Shown here: positions 42,618 through 52,445 of the stretch, piece by piece
Numbering within the stretch: position 1 is the stretch's first letter
Layout of the letters: each line of letters opens with the position of its first letter
Assembly: GCF_021504595.1 (NCBI RefSeq)
Contig: NZ_JACSGT010000002.1
Location: forward strand, 620,001-684,000
Length of the DNA stretch: 64,000 nucleotides
From: Chryseobacterium indicum
Lineage (GTDB): Bacteria; Bacteroidota; Bacteroidia; Flavobacteriales; Weeksellaceae
Direction of reading: 5' to 3'
Program-made: the position numbers and the translations under genes
The notes under the pieces: model-generated
What the model was told of the DNA's origin: nothing
The model's database searches: none
What the model saw: only the letters and a program-made list of their open reading frames with translations

Positions 42618-43781
42618 TTAGCTATTCATAAACTCTAGTTCTGTTTTCAGAATCTCAACTACCGATTTTATTTCCTCTTTTGTATTAAACTTCCCCAACG
42701 AAAACCGAAGTGAAGCAAAAGCATAGTCATCGCTTAGTCCCATAGCAGCCAATACGTGTGAAGGTTCAATTACCGCAGAAGTACAGGCAGAGCCATTTGA
42801 AACAGCTACATTCTTCATTCTTCCTATCATCACATTGGCATCGCATCCCTTGAAACAAATATTGCTTACATTGTAAATTCTATTTTCTATACTTCCATTC
42901 ACGAATGTTTCAGGAATTTTGAGCAATTCGTTTTCTAACTCGTTTCGCAACGATACAATTCTTTCAGCATCTTGTTGCATTTCTTGTTCTGCAATTTCAC
43001 AAGCCTTGCCAAGTGCTACAATGCTCGGAACATTTAATGTTCCACTTCGTAGGCCATTCTCGTGTCCACCTCCATGTGTGTATGCAGGAAGTCTAATTCC
43101 TTTTTTAACATATAATGCTCCAATTCCTTTTGGTGCATACATTTTATGTCCGCTTAAACACAAAATATCAATGCCGAAATCATCTACATCAATTTCAATT
43201 TTACCTACTGCTTGTGTTGCATCTGCCATAAACAAAGCGCCAATTTCATGAGTAAGTGCTGAAATTTCTTTAATTGGTTGAATTACACCTGTTTCGTTGT
43301 TTACATACATTACCGAGACTAAAATAGTATCTGAACGTAACGATTTATTCAACTCATTCAAATTAATCAATCCATTCTTTTGAACAGGTAAATAGGTTAT
43401 TTCATAACCTTTGGTTTCAAGATATTTACAAGTATCAAGCACTGCTTTATGTTCGGTTGAAACAGTTATTATGTGTTTTCCTTTATTGATGTAATTTTCG
43501 GCAACTCCTTTTATGGCTATATTGATTGCTTCGGTTGAACCACTTGTAAAAATGATTTCAGTCTCATCTGCACCGATCAAATTAGCCACTTGTATTCTAG
43601 CTGTTTTTACTGATTCATTTATATTAGAACCAAAATAATGAGTGCTACTTGGATTGGCAAAATTTTCTTTTAGAAATGGAAGCATTGCATCCAACACTCT
43701 TGGGTCTATTGGAGTGGTGGCATTGTAATCGAGGTATAATATGTTATATTGTTTATTCAAATTAAATTTCTTCCAAAACAT
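42618..43781 (-). CDS. sspA: cysteine desulfurase of DNA phosphorothioation (SspA/DndA-like)
   Basis: 387 residues of the NifS/IscS family: 'LDYNATTPIDP' at the start, PLP lysine K213 ('LSGHKMYAPKG') and catalytic Cys C333 ('NGSACTS'). It takes sulfur from cysteine and supplies it to the DndC/SspD-like enzyme. The start overlaps the DndB-like gene by 20 bp, so the two are coupled. Operon position (with DUF4007, ATPase and PAPS-reductase-like genes) makes this the DNA-modification desulfurase rather than the Fe-S housekeeping copy. Confidence 0.85.
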   Translation of the reverse strand: MFWKKFNLNKQYNILYLDYNATTPIDPRVLDAMLPFLKENFANPSSTHYFGSNINESVKTARIQVANLIGADETEIIFTSGSTEAINIAIKGVAENYINKGKHIITVSTEHKAVLDTCKYLETKGYEITYLPVQKNGLINLNELNKSLRSDTILVSVMYVNNETGVIQPIKEISALTHEIGALFMADATQAVGKIEIDVDDFGIDILCLSGHKMYAPKGIGALYVKKGIRLPAYTHGGGHENGLRSGTLNVPSIVALGKACEIAEQEMQQDAERIVSLRNELENELLKIPETFVNGSIENRIYNVSNICFKGCDANVMIGRMKNVAVSNGSACTSAVIEPSHVLAAMGLSDDYAFASLRFSLGKFNTKEEIKSVVEILKTELEFMNS

Positions 43782-44994
43782 TATCTATATCTTGCTCATA
43801 AGATATTTTTGAGGCATAACCTTCTTTTAATTTTCTCAATTCTTTTTCTGTCAAAATGTTGTCTGCATAAAGATAGATTAACAAATTTTGAGTAACAGAA
43901 TCAGAACTCATAATCATTTTTTTCTCAATTTGATTCCAAACTACATTTAACCAAGGTTTGCTGTTTATGTTAAAATTTACTTCGTTGAACCTTTCAAAGA
44001 TTTGGTCAAACGTTTTTTCTTCTCGTTGATAAATCAATAAACTTGATTTTACAAATGGCAATAGGCCTATAGGACGAAATAAAAGATTTCCACCTGTTTC
44101 ATTATTACGATAAGCGTCTGCTGAATTTTCTTCTGTATTTACATATTCAGAGATGAATGAAAGCTTAGTTTTAAAAGCATCCCAATAGCTAATACAAAAT
44201 TCTCTAAACGCTTCAATATCCTCATTTGCTGGTCTGAATTTCAAGTATTCTCCCAAAACTTTTTGTGTTGGTTTTTTATTGAATTTTTCCTCATAAAAAA
44301 CCTTAAAAAGTTCAAGATTAGCTTGGTATAGGGTTATGATAGATGTGATTGCTTCTTTGTTGGTTGTCGGAATCGCTTTCTGTTTAGCATAAATTACTCG
44401 TTTTCCTGTGAATAAATCATATTCTTCAAGCAAATAACGTGTTGTTATTGCAACAGTATCATCTTCATCTAATGCTATAATATCATCTAATAAAACAGGT
44501 TTGGCATATCTATTCAATGTGGTAAATAACCTTCTTGTTCTTTGCTTACCCGCATCATCATTTTTATGCCCGATAAATATTGCTGCTATTTTTTGGTCTT
44601 TTAGCTCAGGTTTTTCTTTTAATGCAGCTTTTATTCCTTCAACTCTATGTTGTCCATCAACAGGAAATATTTTATGATTTCCTGGAAAATCAAGTAATCC
44701 CATTTGATACGTTTCTGTGTCATCGTATTTAAACTCAATTTCTTGCCAATTAGGATAATCATCATATACAGCCAAGACAAGTGAATTAAAAAAAACAGAA
44801 GGCTGATTTATTATATAGTCTTTAATACTAATGAAATTTTTTGTAATACTTCTCTGAATCAAGTCTTGTAAGGATTCAGATTTATGCAAATGCTCATCAA
44901 TTTTTGAAACAAATTGGCTTACCTGCTGAAAGGTTAAAGTGGTTACATAGTAATCCCAATCTCCTATTTTGGCTCTTAATGCTGGTATCTTCAT
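43762..44994 (-). CDS. dndB: DndB-like DGQHR-domain protein
   Basis: 410 residues. The signature DGQHR is at residues 113-117 ('FPVDGQHRVEGIK'), followed by 'RTRRLFTTLNRYAKPV', as in DndB, which regulates or limits phosphorothioation in Dnd systems. The first base of its ATG overlaps the last base of the GIY-YIG gene's stop. DndB is a Dnd component, so finding it inside an operon with SspB/C/D-like genes is a mixed arrangement. Confidence 0.8.
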   Translation of the reverse strand: MKIPALRAKIGDWDYYVTTLTFQQVSQFVSKIDEHLHKSESLQDLIQRSITKNFISIKDYIINQPSVFFNSLVLAVYDDYPNWQEIEFKYDDTETYQMGLLDFPGNHKIFPVDGQHRVEGIKAALKEKPELKDQKIAAIFIGHKNDDAGKQRTRRLFTTLNRYAKPVLLDDIIALDEDDTVAITTRYLLEEYDLFTGKRVIYAKQKAIPTTNKEAITSIITLYQANLELFKVFYEEKFNKKPTQKVLGEYLKFRPANEDIEAFREFCISYWDAFKTKLSFISEYVNTEENSADAYRNNETGGNLLFRPIGLLPFVKSSLLIYQREEKTFDQIFERFNEVNFNINSKPWLNVVWNQIEKKMIMSSDSVTQNLLIYLYADNILTEKELRKLKEGYASKISYEQDIDNVLEEI

Positions 44995-45521
44995 TATTGA
45001 AATGCTTTTATTGCTTGTTTGATTTCTGTATCTGGTATTTCTGTATTCATTGGTAATAGCAAAGAATTTATTAGATGTTTTTCTAAATCCTTTATTTCAT
45101 CATTTTCATCTACAGTAATATAAGCTAAATGCAAATCATTTGCCCAATACTTAAACATTCTTGTGATCTTTGGACGTTCATTGTCCTTACTAAAATGTTG
45201 AAAATATTCTTTTACTCTTTTTTTTAGGTTTTGAGTTTGTGTTTTCTGTGCTCGACCAATATAAAGTGGATATTCCGTTATTCCAGATATAACTTCACAT
45301 TTTACATAAAACATATATAAACCACCTTTGTCATCAGGAATATTTTCAACATCTGTTTCTAAAGCATCAGCAGTAGCATTTAGATATTTGATTTTTGTCC
45401 AATTACCAAACGCCAAATCTAAATTTGGGAAATTGAATTTGTTCCATAAATCACGATGTAGTTTGTATTCAACTTTTCTTAATTCTAATTCTTCTCCTAA
45501 TGAAAATGCACTTCCTGTCAT
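44994..45521 (-). CDS. GIY-YIG nuclease-domain protein
   Basis: I start this at the ATG at 45521 (175 residues); the frame is open to 45578 but that would overlap sspD's end. GIY-YIG hallmarks: 'GGLYMFYVK' (G67, Y69), 'YPLYIGRAQK' (Y87-I-G89), Arg in 'LKKRVKEYF' near 103 and a Glu in 'LEKHLINSL' near 147. These match the metal-dependent GIY-YIG nuclease core, so it is probably an extra nuclease in the operon. I do not know it as a standard Ssp or Dnd component. Confidence 0.75.
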   Translation of the reverse strand: MTGSAFSLGEELELRKVEYKLHRDLWNKFNFPNLDLAFGNWTKIKYLNATADALETDVENIPDDKGGLYMFYVKCEVISGITEYPLYIGRAQKTQTQNLKKRVKEYFQHFSKDNERPKITRMFKYWANDLHLAYITVDENDEIKDLEKHLINSLLLPMNTEIPDTEIKQAIKAFQ

Positions 45522-45537
45522 ATTCCAAAACAATAAT

Positions 45538-46644
45538 TTATATAAAACAACTCGCACATCCAATTCCTTCTTCCTCATCTAAAATATCAATAAGATAAGG
45601 CGATTTGTTTTTGGATGCTTTTCGTTCCATTCTTTTAATATATTCTGTTTTAATTTTTTCCATTCTCACAGGTTGTATCAAGTCTTCTAAACTTTCCCCC
45701 TGAATCCAAGTATAGCCATCCTTTTCATATTCCATTGCTTTCTTATACAAATCGGGATGTTGTTCATACAACCAAACCCACTCAATTTTTTGCTGAAAAA
45801 AACAGAAATAGCAACCTGAACGACTTCTCGCATACTGTCCTGTTTTACCATTTATTTCAAAATCAATTTTATTATAATAAGCAGGAACACCAACACCACT
45901 TTCTTTTAAAATTCTAAAAATATCATCTCGCACCAAAACATCTTCATTATCAAGCAATGGAAATGAATTTTCGCTCGCCAAAGGGTAATCAGTTGTTTTT
46001 AAAAACTCAAAAACTAAATGATTGAATCCTTTTACATCAGTTTCCAATAAAGCATTTAACTTTTGTGCCTGTGTAAAAGAAGTATCTATTTTTCTTGAAA
46101 CAATTTGTAATGCTTTTTCCTGAAATCTTCCAAAATCAATGTTATTAGCATAACTCTGAATCATTTCGATATTTGGATTAGACAGCAATTTAGCTACTAC
46201 ATCTTCACTCCAAATATTCTTTCTGAATGGAAAAATAGACTGTATATTTTTTTTAGTAGATATATATCCTTCTCTTTCTTCATCCCCTCTAATACCCACA
46301 TAAGAAACAACAGAGTCTGTACCGACATATTTTTCAAAAGGGTCGAGCTTTAATTTTTTGGTGCACCAACGGGAATTTGAAGAAGGTAAAAAACCTCCAT
46401 ACATTTTCAGAAAATGATCAAAAGGATCTTCTGAACTGTTTTCCGCAGCTTTCAAAATATTTATTTTTATGCCAAGATAAACTTCAAGGTTTTGGATTAG
46501 CTGATAAGTTTCATCAAGCTCTTTTCCTGTATCACTTGAGTAAAAATCCAATTCTAACTCTGGATATTTGGTTTTCACATAGATAGCTAAAGCCGCACTA
46601 TCCTTGCCTCCTGAAATTCCTAAAACGTGTCTTGTTTTACTCAT
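45538..46644 (-). CDS. sspD: phosphorothioation sulfurtransferase/ATPase (SspD/DndC-like)
   Basis: 368 residues of the PAPS-reductase/ATP-pyrophosphatase family. PP-loop 'SGGKDSAA' at 11-18. Cys residues at C94 ('RWCTKK'), C278 and C281 ('GCYFCF') and C363, C366 ('IGCASCFI') could hold a 4Fe-4S cluster, as in DndC. It activates the DNA backbone for sulfur insertion. Its ATG overlaps the TGA stop of sspC ('ATGA'), so TGA works as a stop in this operon. Confidence 0.85.
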   Translation of the reverse strand: MSKTRHVLGISGGKDSAALAIYVKTKYPELELDFYSSDTGKELDETYQLIQNLEVYLGIKINILKAAENSSEDPFDHFLKMYGGFLPSSNSRWCTKKLKLDPFEKYVGTDSVVSYVGIRGDEEREGYISTKKNIQSIFPFRKNIWSEDVVAKLLSNPNIEMIQSYANNIDFGRFQEKALQIVSRKIDTSFTQAQKLNALLETDVKGFNHLVFEFLKTTDYPLASENSFPLLDNEDVLVRDDIFRILKESGVGVPAYYNKIDFEINGKTGQYARSRSGCYFCFFQQKIEWVWLYEQHPDLYKKAMEYEKDGYTWIQGESLEDLIQPVRMEKIKTEYIKRMERKASKNKSPYLIDILDEEEGIGCASCFI

Positions 46645-49600
46645 TGCATTAGTTCTTTTAATAAATTCAACACTGCAGCAATATTTGAAGTCTTGTCTTT
46701 TCCAAGTTGAGTTTTTAATACATTTTTCAAATCTTCGATTTCTCTGCTCTTGCTTTTAGGAACTCTTACAACTTTAGGGTCAATCTTACTAAAGAATGAA
46801 TCAATCTTAACTCCAATGACTTCTTCATTAATCTCATCAATATCCGCTTTTGAGATATTGGTTAAACTATCCAATTCTAAAATAATTGCTTTGAACTTTT
46901 CATATAGCAATATTTCATCTTCGTCAGTAAATACTTCAAGCGTTTTCCCTGTAACTGCTTGTGCAATAGAATTGAGCCATGCTTTTTTATCATCCAAAGC
47001 TGAATCAATTCGTTGAACAAATGTTTTCTGATTAGCTAATAACAAATGTTTCTTTAGCTTTTTGAAACGCTTTTGTAAATATTCTTTGTATTCATCGAAA
47101 TCAACAGTTTTTCCTACAAATTCGTTACAAATAAATTCTTCAAATCTTTTTATTAACCCATCGTATGAAGTCCTTAATTCCCGAACTGCGTCTTGCAGAT
47201 TTATAGTAAAAGTTTGTAATTTGGATTTATCCTTTTGCAATGTACTAAGTGAAATTCCTAAAGCTTTTGGAAAGGCTTCAAAAAATGTTTCTTCTGGATC
47301 TTTACTTGTAGCTATCGCTTGGCGAATTTTTAATGCAGAAGATGATAGCCTTTTTGTTTGTTTTGAATATTCGTGCAATTGTTTATAAAAAATTATAAAC
47401 GGTTTTATGGTCTCTATAAATGAAGTATTGTCAAATTTTTCTTCAACAGATTGATTTAAAAAAGTTCTATAACTATTAAAGATATCTAATTTTACTCCTT
47501 CGATATCAAAAGCTTTAATAATATAGTCTTGTGGATATTTAGCTATCAATTCAAGGTTTTCTTCTGATAGATATGGGATATAACTATCTTCATTGAAAAT
47601 AGCAAAATCGTCACGTTTCAAAAACAAAAATGTTGGAATCCAAAAATCAATCAATCCTTGTTTCAGTTTGAATGGTCTTTTGCTTAATATTTCAACAAAG
47701 TCCGAAATCTTTTTCGGTTCATCTTTGGCACTTTCTAAAAAAATTTCAGAAACCTTCCACAGTTTGTAAAAAGAAGAATTTTCATCAATAGAAATAACAT
47801 CAATAGAGTTTTCTCTAATAGGAGAAATTCCATTTTCCTTTAATAAAGATAAATATATTGTTTTTTCGGGTGGAAATTTAGCATCCTCAAAACCTAAATT
47901 TTCTTTATCCCAATTATTTGCTAATGCTTTAAAATAACTTCGTTTAGCAGTGTGAATAGAAGATGATATTTTATGTCTATTCACTAATTCATTCTTAAAA
48001 GAGGGTGTAGCATTATAGATGATACTACAAACCTGTGAAAGTAATTTGATGAAGTCTTTTTTATTAGAAATTGTTTTTTCTTCTCCTTTAAAAAACCATT
48101 TTACGTCTTTACTTCCTGTATAAATACTATCTGTAATATAATGATTTAACAATCTTTTTTGAGAATCGGAAATATTTTCTAATTCTCTTTTGGCAACTTT
48201 ATCTTCTTTATTCTCATCAATTACTTTTTGAATTTTCTCAATTTCAAAAAGTAAATCTTTTATTTCAGTTGAGTTTTCAAAGAAACAATAAATTACAGCT
48301 TCTTCTTGTAGATGTGAGGTCTCTCTAATATTTTTTGAAGCTAATTTACTATTGAAAACAAGGTTAATATAACCATCTACTTCTCCCTGTGGAATTTCTT
48401 CATTTATGGGATATTCCGAAATTTTAAATTGAAAAAATCTTGGAGTACCTGTTTCATAAGAATAAAGTTTAGCAAACACTGGTGAAAAACTAAAATATTT
48501 ATTAAGTAGTGTAGTAACATCACTTACTTCTGAAATTTTATTTCCCGCTTCAATTAATGCTGTTTGAATATCTAAATCTGTTCCCTCAAAAAGAATGTAT
48601 CGTTTGTTATGAGAACGGAAACGAATAATGTTCTTGGAATCAAGATTTTTGATAATAGTTTTACCGTCTGAAACACCACAGGCGATTTCAAGATAGCTAT
48701 TTAAAAAATCTTCATCCAAGATTGCTCCATTGGCTGAAAAAATATTCAATAACCCTATAATTTTAACGACTTTAACATAATCGTTTATAGACACATCAAA
48801 TGTTCTCTCTATACTTTCTATTGCGGAACGGATAGAACTCCAAGCCGAAAAATCAGGATTATATCTGGATGTAAGAAATGAATAAAAATTGAAATTCAAA
48901 TAATCATACACACAACTCAAATTATAAAACGGATTTTCCCGTTTATTAAATTTTGCTAATCCTGTATGGTCTGTTGATTCAAGGAAAGTAAATAAAGATC
49001 TTTCGTTCTGCCCATAGCGTTGCAATGCAAGAGTTAATGTATTTGCAGCGATTATATCAAGAGGATATAATTTTGAGGTTATCTCTTCTAAGAAATCATT
49101 ATTGAAATTAAATGCTTTTGTTTTAACCGATAAGTTCAAGCATTTTTCTATTGCTGATTTAGATTCTATATTTTCAAAATTTTCAGTGATATGTTCAGAA
49201 GCTAAATACAAAAGTTGTTCTACGGGCTCATTAAATGTAATTTCACGAAAACGACCTTTGACTTTGGTCCATTCTTGTTTATGAGTATTGCTCAATGAAT
49301 AAGCGTATGACTCAAAACTTTGATGAACTGTTGTGATTAATACAATATTATATTTTGGATTGTTACAAAATTCTGCTAATTGTTGAATAAAATATAATTC
49401 ATTCTCAGGATTATGCTTGCTCGCATATTCTAAAAATTTACCAAATTCATCTAACAACAAAAACAATATACCATTATTTCCTAATGAATGGTAACGGTTG
49501 AATATTTCAGATAAAATATTTTCGTGCTTGTTCTTATTGGTATTTACTCCAAATATATCTGCAAACTCTTCTATAATGGAATTGTAATTTCCAATAATCT

Positions 49601-49859
49601 TTATAAAATCAGATTTGGGATTTTCTATGAAATTGGGATCAAAATACCGCTTTTCACCTTTAATACTTTGTTCAAACGCTAATAGAAATGATGATTTTCC
49701 TGTTCCATAGGTTCCTACGATATTAAAAGAACGAATACCTTTTTTAAAATCGTTTACAATTTGGCTCACGACTTGCCCTGCATTGGGCGTTGGAATATAA
49801 TTGAAATTTCTTTCCGTATCCCTAATTATATTTACTGATGTTGTGAAATTATTTGCCAT
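46641..49859 (-). CDS. sspC: large ATPase of the phosphorothioation complex (SspC-like)
   Basis: 1072 residues. Walker A 'VGTYGTGKSS' at 48-57 and Walker B 'ILFLLLDEFGKF' at 131-142, followed by 'LITTVHQSFE' (sensor). The remaining ~850 residues are mostly helical with coiled-coil stretches. Length and partner genes (DUF4007 before, PP-loop enzyme after) match SspC. It overlaps sspB by 11 bp and sspD by 4 bp. The stop is TGA at 46641-46643. Confidence 0.75.
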   Translation of the reverse strand: MANNFTTSVNIIRDTERNFNYIPTPNAGQVVSQIVNDFKKGIRSFNIVGTYGTGKSSFLLAFEQSIKGEKRYFDPNFIENPKSDFIKIIGNYNSIIEEFADIFGVNTNKNKHENILSEIFNRYHSLGNNGILFLLLDEFGKFLEYASKHNPENELYFIQQLAEFCNNPKYNIVLITTVHQSFESYAYSLSNTHKQEWTKVKGRFREITFNEPVEQLLYLASEHITENFENIESKSAIEKCLNLSVKTKAFNFNNDFLEEITSKLYPLDIIAANTLTLALQRYGQNERSLFTFLESTDHTGLAKFNKRENPFYNLSCVYDYLNFNFYSFLTSRYNPDFSAWSSIRSAIESIERTFDVSINDYVKVVKIIGLLNIFSANGAILDEDFLNSYLEIACGVSDGKTIIKNLDSKNIIRFRSHNKRYILFEGTDLDIQTALIEAGNKISEVSDVTTLLNKYFSFSPVFAKLYSYETGTPRFFQFKISEYPINEEIPQGEVDGYINLVFNSKLASKNIRETSHLQEEAVIYCFFENSTEIKDLLFEIEKIQKVIDENKEDKVAKRELENISDSQKRLLNHYITDSIYTGSKDVKWFFKGEEKTISNKKDFIKLLSQVCSIIYNATPSFKNELVNRHKISSSIHTAKRSYFKALANNWDKENLGFEDAKFPPEKTIYLSLLKENGISPIRENSIDVISIDENSSFYKLWKVSEIFLESAKDEPKKISDFVEILSKRPFKLKQGLIDFWIPTFLFLKRDDFAIFNEDSYIPYLSEENLELIAKYPQDYIIKAFDIEGVKLDIFNSYRTFLNQSVEEKFDNTSFIETIKPFIIFYKQLHEYSKQTKRLSSSALKIRQAIATSKDPEETFFEAFPKALGISLSTLQKDKSKLQTFTINLQDAVRELRTSYDGLIKRFEEFICNEFVGKTVDFDEYKEYLQKRFKKLKKHLLLANQKTFVQRIDSALDDKKAWLNSIAQAVTGKTLEVFTDEDEILLYEKFKAIILELDSLTNISKADIDEINEEVIGVKIDSFFSKIDPKVVRVPKSKSREIEDLKNVLKTQLGKDKTSNIAAVLNLLKELMQ

Positions 49860-50733
49860 AATATTTATCTAAAACTGAATACGCATCAGGTTTATTTTTA
49901 AATTGAAGTTCTTTGATTCCTGCATGGTCAGTGAAAGTAATGCTTTTATTATCACTAACAATATCAGAAATTTTATTTATTAATCCTGAACGGTTTAACG
50001 CAAAGATTGAACCTGGACTATTAGTATCAAATTCTAAAGAATTTAAACTAATTGAGTTCCCGAAAGTAGGATTATCCAAAATTGAGAAAAGCAATACAGC
50101 ATCAGGCAAGCCATCTCTTTCGTTATTTTCAATTTGCAACTGTTCTTCTTTACCTTTTCCTACTTGTTTCAGTAACCCAATCTCCGAAAGGATTCCTGAA
50201 AAACTATCTTCTACGTCAATATTTTCATTATCATTTTTATACATATTCAAAAATACCGTAAAATCTTTTGCAACAGTATTTTCATTAAAACTTAATTCAG
50301 GATTTACTTCTTGAACCCGTTTAAGATAATTTAAAAAGGTTTCTTTTGTGAAAAAAAGTTTTTCCTTTCTAAATTCATTAAAAATGATAGTGTATATGGA
50401 AGCAAGTTCTGTCTTTACAAGCTGATAATGTAATAACCATAAGCTTGCTTCATCTTCTAAAAACGGGTCATAGCCATTTTTTGTGTCAAAAATTTTTACT
50501 CCAAATTCTGTTGGTATGTCTTTATTATCAATAATGTTAAATGCCTTCATCCAATAACGGATTGCAGACACCATATTTTTTCCGACACCAAGTTTTACAA
50601 CTGCATCCTCACTGTTAAATGATTGTCCTTTTTGAACAAAATCATACCCCTTTTTTAGCCAAAGTTGGCGACATTGAAAAGAATCGTGTCCTGAAAACGT
50701 ATATTTTGTTATATCTGTGTTAGTTATTATCAT
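49849..50733 (-). CDS. sspB: DUF4007 protein, SspB-like nickase of phosphorothioation
   Basis: 294 residues. 'YTFSGHDSFQCRQLWLKKGY' at 11-30 followed by 'VVKLGVGKNMVSAIRYW' (HTH-like) is the DUF4007 signature; DUF4007 proteins are SspB, which nicks DNA during single-strand phosphorothioation in the Ssp system. First gene of the ten-gene minus-strand operon. Confidence 0.8.
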   Translation of the reverse strand: MIITNTDITKYTFSGHDSFQCRQLWLKKGYDFVQKGQSFNSEDAVVKLGVGKNMVSAIRYWMKAFNIIDNKDIPTEFGVKIFDTKNGYDPFLEDEASLWLLHYQLVKTELASIYTIIFNEFRKEKLFFTKETFLNYLKRVQEVNPELSFNENTVAKDFTVFLNMYKNDNENIDVEDSFSGILSEIGLLKQVGKGKEEQLQIENNERDGLPDAVLLFSILDNPTFGNSISLNSLEFDTNSPGSIFALNRSGLINKISDIVSDNKSITFTDHAGIKELQFKNKPDAYSVLDKYYGK

Positions 50734-51248
50734 TATTTGGTTATGTGAAAAAAGTTTTCATAAGTGTAAAGATAGCTAAAATTAATCTTTTGAAGATTAT
50801 GAAAATCCGTAAAGGTTAGCATAATTGTAAACATTAAATCGTATATAAGTACTCAGACCTAAATAGTTTATATTAAATTCTTGTCAATTTTTAGTTTAAT
50901 AGGCTTATATATAAGTATTTAAACAAAATCAATAATACAAACTAATTAAGAGCAGGTACTTAATAACGATTCATTAGGTTTTGTCAAATTGTTTAATCTC
51001 TGATAAATCTTGAGATTCTTTGTGCGCTTCATCATAAAAATAATTATTCTGAAGTTCTTATAAAAGACCTATAGTCTTTTATAGTATGATTGTCCGTTTA
51101 AAAACCTAAATAGCATTTTTCAAGAAGATTTCATGCTTTTTTGAAATCATTAAAATCACAACTCATTGATTATTAATGTTATTTTAAAATTTAGATTTGC
51201 ATTTTTTAGCTGTAAATCAACTTTAGGTAATTAAAAGGACAATCATAT
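50734..51248. promoter_or_regulatory. 515-bp intergenic region upstream of the Ssp-type operon
   Basis: No gene seen. AT-rich, with the operon's promoter expected on the minus strand between 50735 and 50900. 'CTTATAAAAGACCTATAGTCTTTTATAG' near 51056 includes an imperfect AAAAGAC/GTCTTTT palindrome. Nothing else stands out. Confidence 0.4.
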
Positions 51249-52445
51249 TTATAGTACCCTATTTTGTTTATTAGATTTTTTATTTCTTTTTTCTTCAAGC
51301 ATCAAATTCATAGAACGTAATAAGAGTTTTGTAAGATCAATATTCCATAATGGTTGATTCTGATTGACAACCAACATTGTTTTATCATTCAGGTCAAATT
51401 CTTCTACAAAACAATGATACATTACACGGGGAATTGCTATTCTTGCCGTCTTTCCATTTAGATTAGGAACGATATAAAAATAACATTTATCAGGAGTTTT
51501 GACATCTGCCATGATACGCATGATCTGTTCTTTCCAAAAGGCTCTTTTATTGGAAGTCCAGCTGCCTAGTCGTTTTACTCTTCCTTTATTGGAGATCAAA
51601 TACTGATGTTCAAAACCGGGTATTGGTTTCCACTCTTCTCCAGGGAGATCCTGAAGAGAAAGATCCATACAGGGAGGCAGATTGTTCATGTCAATAGAAG
51701 GTTTATTCAGCCTTTCCCAAAGGGGTTTGTTGAAAATTCTCCTTGAAATGCTTGATTTTGAATCGACTATGAAATCTTCTTTTTTAGGAATGTTATTTTG
51801 CAAAAACCATAGAAATCCTCCTGCTGTTGTCCTTTTTCTTTTAACTACAGAGAGAATGCTTTTATAAGCAATTCCAGTCATTTCTTCTGCTAGAATTGCA
51901 CTTTCAAAATCAGCAATCCATTCACCTTCAACAGTATACTGGCTGATTGGTTTCTGGAATTTCATTTCTGAGATTTCTGCCCTGTTGTTTTGCATTGATT
52001 TAACTGCTCTTTCGTAGTTGGTAATTTTTTCTAAATTTTTACAATGTGTATTCAGGCTATTTCCATCTTTATAGGAGATGATAAAGGAACGGTCATTAAG
52101 ATCAAAATTTTCCACAAAATGATAGTATACAAAACGGGATACAGACCTCCGGTACCTTTTTCCTTCTATGGTCAGCGAGCAAAAGACATTATAAAAGGAA
52201 CGATGAAGATGCTTATTAAAAACTTTATTAAATATCAGCTTCATAATCAAATCCGGCAACTTCCTCTCATTTCCTTTTGGCGAATGGCTCCAGCGTGCCA
52301 GACTCTTTACCCGACCGTAGTTGGAAACCGCATAATTTTCAAATCCTTCAATAAGCTTCCACTTTTCATCGGGAAGGTCTTTCAGGGAAGTATTATAAAG
52401 AACTTCTTTTACATAAGAGTCTTCAAATTCAGCAGGTAATTTCAT
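51249..52445 (-). CDS. NUMOD4-type protein with two domain copies, HNH decayed
   Basis: 398 residues. Two copies of the NUMOD4 motif: 'WKLIEGFENYAVSNYGRVKS' near 27-46 and 'WKPIPGFEHQYLISNKGRVK' near 265-284. After the first comes 'SYKDGNSLNTHCKNLEKIT', which aligns with the HNH core 'NHIDGN.L.N...NLEW' but with Tyr in place of the catalytic His, so nuclease activity is doubtful. A NUMOD1-like helix region ('ILAEEMTGIAYKSILSVVK') lies between. Such proteins are homing-endonuclease relatives of mobile elements. It is the last gene of the island side. Confidence 0.65.
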   Translation of the reverse strand: MKLPAEFEDSYVKEVLYNTSLKDLPDEKWKLIEGFENYAVSNYGRVKSLARWSHSPKGNERKLPDLIMKLIFNKVFNKHLHRSFYNVFCSLTIEGKRYRRSVSRFVYYHFVENFDLNDRSFIISYKDGNSLNTHCKNLEKITNYERAVKSMQNNRAEISEMKFQKPISQYTVEGEWIADFESAILAEEMTGIAYKSILSVVKRKRTTAGGFLWFLQNNIPKKEDFIVDSKSSISRRIFNKPLWERLNKPSIDMNNLPPCMDLSLQDLPGEEWKPIPGFEHQYLISNKGRVKRLGSWTSNKRAFWKEQIMRIMADVKTPDKCYFYIVPNLNGKTARIAIPRVMYHCFVEEFDLNDKTMLVVNQNQPLWNIDLTKLLLRSMNLMLEEKRNKKSNKQNRVL

